NCBI RefSeq assembly: GCF_000159635.1
Contig: NZ_GG667195.1
Location: 51,878 to 93,992 of the forward strand
Direction: 5' to 3'
From: Corynebacterium lipophiloflavum DSM 44291
GTDB lineage: Bacteria; Actinomycetota; Actinomycetes; Mycobacteriales; Mycobacteriaceae
Length of the DNA stretch: 42,115 bases
Below the pieces are notes generated by a model, which was given only the letters and a program-made list of their open reading frames with translations, was not told the origin of the DNA and did not search any database. Both the position numbers and the translations under genes were made by a program. Within the stretch, counting starts at the first letter, position 1. Each line of letters starts with the position of its first letter. This document shows positions 37,911 through 42,115 of this stretch, one piece after another.

Positions 37911-39104
37911 ATGTCTACTCAACGATCCACAGGAAGCGCCCTCGAGGTGTTTCTGGTGTTCCTCCGACTGGGCCTGACCTCCTTCGGCGGCCCCACCGCC
38001 CACCTCGGATACTTCCGCGACGAGTTCGTCGGCCGCAGGAAGTGGATGAGCGAGAAGACCTACGCCGACCTCGTCGCCCTGTGCCAGTTCCTGCCGGGGC
38101 CGGCGTCGAGCCAGGTCGGTATGGCCGTCGGCCTCCAGCGCGCCGGGTACGCGGGGATGGTGGCGGCGTGGTTCGCGTTCACGATGCCGTCGGTAATTGT
38201 GCTCGTCGCCTTCGCGCTGGGCGTCGCGGCTCTCGGCGACATCTCCGGGGCCGGGTGGCTGGTGGGGCTCAAAGCGGCAGCGGTCGCGGTGGTGGCGCAC
38301 GCGGTGCTGGGCATGGCGCGCTCGCTCATTTCCGGCACAATCCGCGCCGGCATCGCGCTGGCGGCGTTCCTGCTGGTCCTCCTGGTGCCGAACCCGTTTG
38401 TACAGGTAGGCGCGATCATCGTCGGCATGCTGGCCGGCTACGCCCTGCTGCAGAGCCCCGAAGTTGATAACGCCGAGACAAGCTTTGCGCCGCGCGTGTC
38501 CCGGCAGGTCGCCGTCGTCTGCCTGGCGCTCTTCGCCATCCTGCTCGCCGCGCTGCCGCTGATCGCGAGCGCCCGCGACAACGTGGCGCTGACCATCATG
38601 GACACCTTCTACCGCGCCGGCGCGCTCGTCTTCGGCGGCGGGCACGTCGTGCTGCCGCTCTTGGAGTCCGCGACGGTGCCCACCGGGCTTGTCGACCACG
38701 ACACGTTCCTCGCCGGATACGGCGCCGCGCAGGCGGTGCCCGGGCCGCTGTTCACGTTCGCGTCCTTCCTCGGCGCCTCGGCCCAGGGGGTGCACTGGGT
38801 GCTGGGGGCCGCGGTGGCCACGATAGCGATCTTCTTGCCCGCGGCGCTGCTCGTGCTGGGGACCCTTCCGTTTTGGGACGTGCTGCGCCGCCAGCCACAG
38901 GCGGCGCGCGCGATCGCCGGCGCGGACGCCGCCGTGGTGGGCATTCTCGCCGCGGCGCTCTACACCCCCGTGTTCACCGCGGGTGTCACGGGCGTGGCGA
39001 CGATGGCGGTCGCGGGCGCCGCGTTCACCGCGCTGCTGGCGTGGAAGCTGCCGGCGTGGGCGGTGGTGATCGGCGCGGCGCTCGTGGGGTGGGCGCTTCT
39101 GTAA
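37911..39104 (+). CDS. chrA: Chromate transporter, two-domain ChrA
   Basis: The 397-residue protein has two repeated membrane domains. The first carries RLGLTSFGGPTAHLGYFRDEF and QFLPGPASSQVG, the second FYRAGALVFGGGHVVLPLLES and AQAVPGPLFTFASFLG, which are the matching halves of the CHR family. It exports chromate or takes up related oxyanions such as sulfate. The 149-bp upstream gap has no clear promoter. The stop TAA opens the -10 hexamer of the next gene. Confidence 0.9.
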   Translation: MSTQRSTGSALEVFLVFLRLGLTSFGGPTAHLGYFRDEFVGRRKWMSEKTYADLVALCQFLPGPASSQVGMAVGLQRAGYAGMVAAWFAFTMPSVIVLVAFALGVAALGDISGAGWLVGLKAAAVAVVAHAVLGMARSLISGTIRAGIALAAFLLVLLVPNPFVQVGAIIVGMLAGYALLQSPEVDNAETSFAPRVSRQVAVVCLALFAILLAALPLIASARDNVALTIMDTFYRAGALVFGGGHVVLPLLESATVPTGLVDHDTFLAGYGAAQAVPGPLFTFASFLGASAQGVHWVLGAAVATIAIFLPAALLVLGTLPFWDVLRRQPQAARAIAGADAAVVGILAAALYTPVFTAGVTGVATMAVAGAAFTALLAWKLPAWAVVIGAALVGWALL

Positions 39105-39107
39105 GGT
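39102..39107 (+). promoter_or_regulatory. -10 hexamer TAAGGT for mycolyltransferase gene 1
   Basis: It begins with the chrA stop codon and ends 7 nt before ATG 39115. Confidence 0.55.
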
Positions 39108-39114
39108 GAGGCGC

Positions 39115-40311
39115 ATGAAACGACGCCTCATCACCGCAGCCGCGGCCGCCGCCCTCGCACTAGCGACAGCCACCCAGAGCGCGGTGGCGCTCTCCGGTCA
39201 ACCCAGCTCCACGGGCTCGAGCGTGCTGGACGCGTCGAGCCTGCCGTGGGCGGGTTCGAGCCTGTCGTCCGACATCTCGCCCTAGGCGGTGCCCACCCTG
39301 ATCGTGGCCACCCTGGGCGGGGGAGTGCTCGGCTCGGCCCTCTACGAGGGAATCGGATCCACGGGCTCGGCGCTGAGCTCCGCGCTTACCGACGCCGCGC
39401 CAACCTTCCCCGCCGCCGACGCCGCCCCGGCGCAACTGCGCAGCCTGCGGCACATCGAGGGCGACGTCTACGAGCTCGTGGTCTGGTCCGGCGCAATGCA
39501 GCGCGAAGTGACCAACGAGATCATCCTCCCGGGCGGTCCGGACAACACGGCCCCGCGGCCGAGGTTCTACCTCATGATGGGCGCGGACGGCGCCGCCGGC
39601 GGGCTCAGCTGGCGCACCATGTCCAACTATGAGGAGTTCTTCGCCGGCAAGAACGTCAACGTAGTCACCCCGCTCGGCTCTGTCTCGTCCATGCAGGCGG
39701 ACTGGTACCGACCCGACCCCGTCACCGGCACGAACAAGTGGTTGACGTACATGACGAGGGAGCTTCCGCCGCTTATCGACGCCACCTTCAACGGCGCCGG
39801 TCGCGACGCGATCGCCGGGATCTCCATGTCGGGCGGCCCGGCGATCTCCATTGCGTCCTACGATCCGCAGCGCTTCGTCGCCGCGGCGTCGTACTCGGGG
39901 TGCCCGTCGACGACGGGGCTGCTCGGCGGGGTGCACGCGTCCTCGGCGGTGGCCATGAACGGCGGGAATCCCGTCCTGATGTGGGGGCTGCCGGGCAACG
40001 AGGCCTGGGGGGCGCACTCTCCCGTCCTGCACCTGGACAACCTGCACAACACCGCCCTGTTCGTCTCCGCGGCGCAGGGTGTGCCGGGGCCGATTGACGG
40101 GATCGACAACTCGTCGCAACGCGTGGCCAACCCGATGCTGATCGAGGGCGCCTCCTACGCCTGTTCGCTGTACTTCGCCCAGCAGGCTCGGGCGGAGGGG
40201 CTAGACGTCACGTGGTACGAAACGGTGGAGGGAACGCACACGTGGGGGCTTTTTGAGAAACTGATGCGGGAGAGCTGGGGAACCATTGGCCCGGCACTGG
40301 GGGTGAACTGA
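39115..40311 (+). pseudogene. Corynomycolyltransferase-like gene 1, interrupted by in-frame TAG
   Basis: ATG 39115 opens a signal peptide (KRRLITAAAAAALALATATQ) and 56 codons, then TAG at 39283-39285. The same frame continues to 40311 with an antigen 85-like esterase domain: KNVNVVTPLGS, KWLTYMTRELPPLIDATF, the nucleophile in AGISMSGGP, a likely catalytic Glu in LIEGASYAC and His in EGTHTWG. Such enzymes transfer corynomycolates to trehalose or arabinogalactan in the envelope. Only one codon breaks the gene. GTG 39289 just after it could give a product without signal peptide, which would not be exported. A sequencing error, a recent pseudogene or a suppressed stop are the alternatives. Confidence 0.78.
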
Positions 40312-40317
40312 TAAAGT
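40312..40317 (+). promoter_or_regulatory. -10 hexamer TAAAGT for mycolyltransferase gene 2
   Basis: It starts on the base after the stop of gene 1 and ends 7 nt before GTG 40325. Confidence 0.55.
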
Positions 40318-40324
40318 TTTGCCC

Positions 40325-41541
40325 GTGAAATTTCATTCCCGCCGCGGTGTGGCGCTGTGCGTGGCGGCTGCGCTGACAGCCTCCACCGTGACCGCGCCCT
40401 CAGCATCCGCCCAGTCGTCCCAGTCGTCCCTCTTCACAGGCCAGCCGGCGGATGCGAACTCGAGCGTCATCGACGCCTCCTCCGTCGCCGCCGCGTTCTC
40501 CAGCCTCCGCTCGGACATCCACCCAGTTGCGCTTCCCGCGCTGGTGATCTCAGCGCTCATGGGGGGCCTTTTGGTTACCTGTCCTTCGAGCGCTTCGCGT
40601 TCCAGGGCAGCTCCCGGCTGGGGTCCAGCACCGTCGACCTGGACAGCACCTTCCCCGACCCGGACGCCCCGCCGGCGGAGTTCGTGAGTCTGGAGCACGT
40701 GCGCGACAACCTGTACACGCTGACCGTCTACTCGCCGTCGATGCAACGCAACATCACCAACGACCTCGTCCTGCCCGCCGGCGGCACCGACAACACCACG
40801 CCGCGTCCGACCTTCTACCTCCTCGGCGGCGCCGGCGGCGGTGGCTGGACGGGGGAGGGTGGCGCGCCCGATTTCTTCCGCGACAAGCTCATCAACGTGG
40901 TCACCCCGCGCGGCGCAATCGGATCCCAGCAGGCCGACTGGGCGCAGGAGGATCCGAAACTGGGCCTGTACAAGTGGACCACGTACCTGACAAAGGAGCT
41001 CCCGCCCCTTATCGACGCCGCCTTCCACGGCACCGGCAACGACGCCATCGCCGGGATGTCGATGTCGGGCGGGCCCGCCATGCACATAGCCACCATGGAT
41101 GACCGGTTCAAGGTGGCGGGCTCCTACTCAAGCTGCCCGTCGACAACGGGGGTGCTCGGCCAGGCGTTCGCCTCTTCCACCGTGCGCTTCTACGGGGCGG
41201 ATCCCGCCAACATGTGGGGCAGCTCCGCCGATCCTGCGTGGGCGGCGCATTCCCCGATCCTCAATCTCGAAGACATGCGCGACCTGAAACTCTTCGCCGC
41301 GGCGTCGCGCGGGGTGCCTCACGAGACCGATCAAGAAGTCAAGGATTCGCCGGCGCCCCTCCTTGTCGTCGACGAGCAGTTCAACTACACCTGCACGCGC
41401 TACTTCGTCGACGAGTCCCGGGAGGCCGGGCTGAGCATCGACTTCTACGAGTTCGATGAGGGCACGCACAACTGGGGCCTGTTCCGCCGCCAGCTTCGGG
41501 AGACGTGGAAGACGATCGGCCCCGCCCTCGGCGTGGAGTGA
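40325..41541 (+). pseudogene. Corynomycolyltransferase-like gene 2, interrupted by frameshift
   Basis: GTG 40325 opens a signal peptide (CVAAALTASTVTAPSASA, cut before QSS) and runs to VISALMGG. There a run of six G (40561-40566) shifts the frame: the esterase domain continues in another frame from about 40570 to 41541. One further G would restore the reading as ALMGGPFGYLSF, which aligns with gene 1. The domain has INVVTPRGAIGS, KWTTYLTKELPPLIDAAF, AGMSMSGGPA, a Glu in VVDEQFNYTC and His in EGTHNWG, so all catalytic residues are present. It is a tandem paralogue of gene 1. The cause may be a base-call error, a slip in the G-run or true decay. Confidence 0.78.
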
Positions 41542-41662
41542 CCTGCGCCACTACCCCCTACCACCTTGTCGAGCATCACCGCTTAGCTGGGGGTGGTCCG
41601 CGACGCGGGTTATAACCAGTTCCGTTTTTGTCCGCACTCTACCCACCGGCGGGGCGGGGGAG

Positions 41663-41668
41663 TATGTT
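41663..41668 (+). promoter_or_regulatory. -10-like TATGTT before the structured element
   Basis: TATGTT ends 5 nt before the first base of the hairpin at 41674, so a transcript would begin almost at the stem. No -35 was identified. Confidence 0.4.
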
Positions 41669-41673
41669 CAGTT

Positions 41674-41865
41674 GTAGCAGGTCAGCAAGGGTAAAACCCG
41701 AAAGACCGGCTACGCACACCGCGACCCCGCGGTGAGCGCGCAACGCCCTCGGAGCTGATAGTTCTCCACAACACTGCGGACGCGGATGCGGGCATGTACC
41801 AGCCCGGTCCGACGATACTTTCGCACCAGAACACCCCGGATGCGGCGTTGACGCTCACCGCGGGG
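41674..41865 (+). ncRNA. Candidate structured RNA or inverted-repeat element
   Basis: Hairpin 1 (41674-41713) nests three stems: GTAGC/GCTAC, GGTC/GACC and GGGT/ACCC with an AAA loop. A second, 23-nt arm at 41725-41747 (CCCCGCGGTGAGCG, two bases, CAACGCC) is complementary to GGCGTTG, one base, CGCTCACCGCGGGG at 41844-41865, 21 pairs in all. A small hairpin at 41718-41733 (ACCGCG-ACCC-CGCGGT) would compete with the long stem. No gene is supported in 41542-41944; a 27-codon open frame (41795-41878) is inside. It may be an RNA, a riboswitch-like leader or a MITE-like element with 22-bp ends. I do not recognise a known RNA family. Confidence 0.45.
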
Positions 41866-41886
41866 ATTTGCCTGTGACCAGCCGGT

Positions 41887-41916
41887 TTGTTGGTTTTCGT
41901 GGCGGTGCTTTATGGT
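41887..41916 (+). promoter_or_regulatory. Promoter of tRNA-Glu copy 2
   Basis: TATGGT at 41911-41916 with TTGTTG at 41887-41892 and an 18-nt spacer. Transcription would begin about 20 nt before the tRNA. Confidence 0.6.
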
Positions 41917-41944
41917 TAACAAGTCGCAAACACAAAGCGAACGC

Positions 41945-42017
41945 GCCCCGTTCGTCTAGCGGCCTAGGACGTCGCCCTCTCACGGCGGTAACACGGGTTC
42001 AAATCCCGTACGGGGTA
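41945..42017 (+). tRNA. tRNA-Glu (anticodon CTC), copy 2
   Basis: This copy is identical to the tRNA-Glu at 36488 except for C in place of T in the D loop (AGCGGCC versus AGTGGCC). It has its own promoter and terminator and is not linked to a tRNA-Gln. Confidence 0.96.
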
Positions 42018-42025
42018 CAGATTGT

Positions 42026-42062
42026 GCGAGGCAGCTGGTTTTTACCAGCTGCCTCGCTTTTT
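42026..42062 (+). terminator. Terminator after tRNA-Glu copy 2
   Basis: GCGAGGCAGCTGGT and ACCAGCTGCCTCGC form a perfect 14-bp stem with a TTTT loop, followed by five T. The outer stem sequence is shared with the terminator after copy 1. Confidence 0.95.
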
Positions 42063-42115
42063 ATCGACTGTGTTCGACGCGAAGCCAGCTCGGCGGCCCT
42101 TTACGAGCCCGTGGT

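Noticed and set aside
39283..39285. TAG in mycolyltransferase gene 1 as a recoded amino acid
   Set aside because: Selenocysteine uses TGA and pyrrolysine genes are not expected in this group. No recoding element is visible, so a nonsense mutation or error is simpler.
41542..41660. Terminator after mycolyltransferase gene 2
   Set aside because: Several short GC-rich pairings are possible (ACCACC with GGTGGT), but no stem is followed by a T-run.
41795..41878. 27-codon frame starting MYQPGPTILSHQ
   Set aside because: Too short to support, without a ribosome site, and lying inside the structured element. The frame is open somewhat further upstream, but without a usable start.
41710..41922. 70-codon open frame on the minus strand before tRNA-Glu
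   Set aside because: Arg-rich shadow composition, no ribosome site, no recognisable domain; it overlaps the inverted-repeat element.
36488..42062. Prophage or integrative element between the tRNA-Glu genes
   Set aside because: No integrase, phage or conjugation gene is present, and both tRNA genes are complete with own promoters.

Overview
The window is high-G+C DNA from a Corynebacterium-like actinobacterium. Evidence for this is the gene order, with gatA, pfkA and gatB followed by ilvD, a CFP6-type protein gene, a MscCG-type channel gene, ilvBNC, serA, leuB and gltX. Mycobacterium and Corynebacterium share this arrangement. Other evidence is a pair of corynomycolyltransferase-like genes and many starts of the form TAnnnT, 6-8 nt, then ATG or GTG, which is typical of leaderless actinobacterial transcripts. 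The species cannot be named from the sequence alone.

Layout. Positions 1-6401 (plus strand) hold the 3' part of gatA, an MFS exporter, pfkA, a BASS-family transporter, a GNAT acetyltransferase and gatB. Positions 6398-8968 (minus) hold a YkvI-type membrane protein and a Xi-class GST-like reductase. A DoxX protein (plus) then converges on a minus-strand group of mscCG, a PH/CFP6 gene, ilvD and a GT87 glycosyltransferase. The plus-strand ilvBNC operon (14978-18654) begins with a leaderless leader peptide and a clear attenuator. A 0.5 kb gene-free stretch (18700-19227) carries five copies of a palindromic repeat. After it come a small acidic membrane protein, a CDF metal exporter, a DUF262 protein with a worn nuclease domain, and then lipoprotein, serA, cstA, ybdD-like, leuB, lipoprotein. 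A cNMP/CBS/DUF294 protein, a DnaQ-type exonuclease, a fumarylacetoacetase-family enzyme, an isochorismate synthase (minus), gltX, tRNA-Gln and tRNA-Glu follow. The last 5.4 kb lies between two nearly identical tRNA-Glu genes and holds panD, a GyrI-like protein, chrA and two interrupted mycolyltransferase genes, plus a gene-free stretch with strong inverted repeats.

How the genes work together. ilvB, ilvN, ilvC and ilvD supply branched-chain amino acid synthesis and leuB a leucine step, with ilvBNC apparently controlled by translation of a Leu/Val/Ile-rich leader. gatA, gatB, gltX and tRNA-Gln are four parts of the indirect route to Gln-tRNA. panD uses aspartate for pantothenate, and serA opens serine synthesis. 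cstA with its small partner is probably a pyruvate uptake system.

Most worth a second look: -10 hexamers that begin inside the stop codon of the preceding gene (seven cases), the palindromic repeat cluster, the structured or inverted-repeat element before the second tRNA-Glu, the two adjacent mycolyltransferases broken at matching places, the degenerate HNH domain of the DUF262 protein, and a 13-bp inverted repeat over the panD promoter. I found no phage, transposase, CRISPR array or rRNA.
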